Shown one piece after another: positions 63,575-64,000 of a stretch of DNA of 64,000 nucleotides. The stretch lies in contig NC_092333.1 in the NCBI RefSeq assembly GCF_046630445.1, positions 100,569,501 through 100,633,500 of the forward strand, written 5' to 3'. The stretch's first letter is position 1. Every line of letters begins with the position of its first letter. A program made the translations under genes and the position numbers. The notes under the pieces were generated by a model. That model did no database searches. It was given only the letters and a program-made list of their open reading frames with translations, and was not told where the DNA came from. The DNA is from Rutidosis leptorrhynchoides. Lineage: Eukaryota; Streptophyta; Magnoliopsida; Asterales; Asteraceae.

Positions 63575-64000
63575 ATGTGCAAAGCTTCAAATATTATTCC
63601 CTCCAAGAACTTTATTGTTTTGTCATCTTTTGTAAATAGTGTTCTCTCAAATAAATCTCAAAATGTACATGTGAATACTTTTCATTCTAGATTGGGTCAT
63701 TCATCTGTTTCAAAACTCATTCATGTAAAAGATTGTGATAATGCAAATATTTCAGAATTTTTCTGTGATACATGTCTTGTTGCTAAATCACATAGATTAC
63801 CTTTTCCTTTAAGTCAAAGTAGAGCAGATGTTCCTTTTCTTTTGATTCATGTGGATTTATGGGGCCCATACAGGGTACCTGCTCTAAATGGTGCACATTA
63901 TTTTCTCACTATAGTAGATGATCACACTAGATGCACCTGGACTTATCTCTTACACACAAAAGATTCAATTAGCTCAATTCTTTCAACATTTTTCAAAAAT
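63575..64000 (+). pseudogene. Copia A integrase, N-terminal part (runs off the window)
   Basis: A different frame, open for 142 codons to the window end. It shows the pre-integrase zinc finger (HSRLGHSS with FFCDTCLVAKSHRLPF) and the start of the catalytic core (HVDLWGPY, ALNGAHYFLTIVDDHTRCTWTYLL) with the first catalytic Asp. It joins the preceding gag-protease frame by a frameshift near 63560. The remaining D and E residues, RT and RNase H would lie beyond 64000. Confidence 0.9.

Overview
This window is plant nuclear DNA. It is very AT-rich and appears to consist entirely of LTR retrotransposons nested inside one another. I found no host gene, rRNA, tRNA or CRISPR array. Plant-type primer-binding sites (initiator-Met and Asp-type), Copia, Athila and Tekay-like lineages and long (AT)n tracts point to an angiosperm with a large repeat-rich genome. 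An Asteraceae species would fit the flavour of the families, but that is a guess.

Nesting, outside to inside, read from target-site duplications (TSDs) and rejoined host sequence: (0) a Tekay-like LTR remnant (1-1409), then Copia element A (about 1464 to beyond 64000). Its gag reading frame is cut at 2567 and resumes in frame at 62748. (1) In A, a minus-strand Athila-type solo LTR (2568-62742, TSD catac). (2) In that, a Copia-like non-autonomous element, called L, with two 924-bp LTRs (4107-62488). (3) In L, a 3'-truncated Athila copy, Athila-1 (5992-16028), and an Athila-related element D (16523-61101, TSD aaagc) that encodes only gag and a protease-like domain. (4) In D's 5' LTR, a nearly complete Athila-2 (17523-34666, TSD aaact) and a Tekay-like non-autonomous element B (34944-54582, TSD gttta). 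(5) In B's 3' LTR, its relative C (42531-52866, TSD gtaac). LTR divergence read by eye agrees: C pair under about 1%, B pair about 1.4%.

Athila-2 gag-pol is one frame closed only by six nonsense codons. Downstream are a small zinc-knuckle ORF bracketed by splice-site sequences and an Athila ORF1-like gene with a probable intron and one frameshift. D has no polymerase but shares Athila-type PBS and PPT signals, so Athila enzymes could plausibly have mobilised it. B and C have no gag-pol. Both carry a small sense ORF, a captured fragment of a poly(A)-binding-protein gene, two tandem hairpins, and a conserved 57-codon antisense ORF behind its own antisense TATA box.

The strongest candidates for undescribed biology are: the antisense membrane microprotein of B and C; the PABP fragment; paired palindromes in Athila with an invariant core and covarying arms; an AGGA-loop hairpin next to terminal and internal polypurine tracts in two families, with covarying stems; and the probable splicing architecture of the Athila 3' genes.
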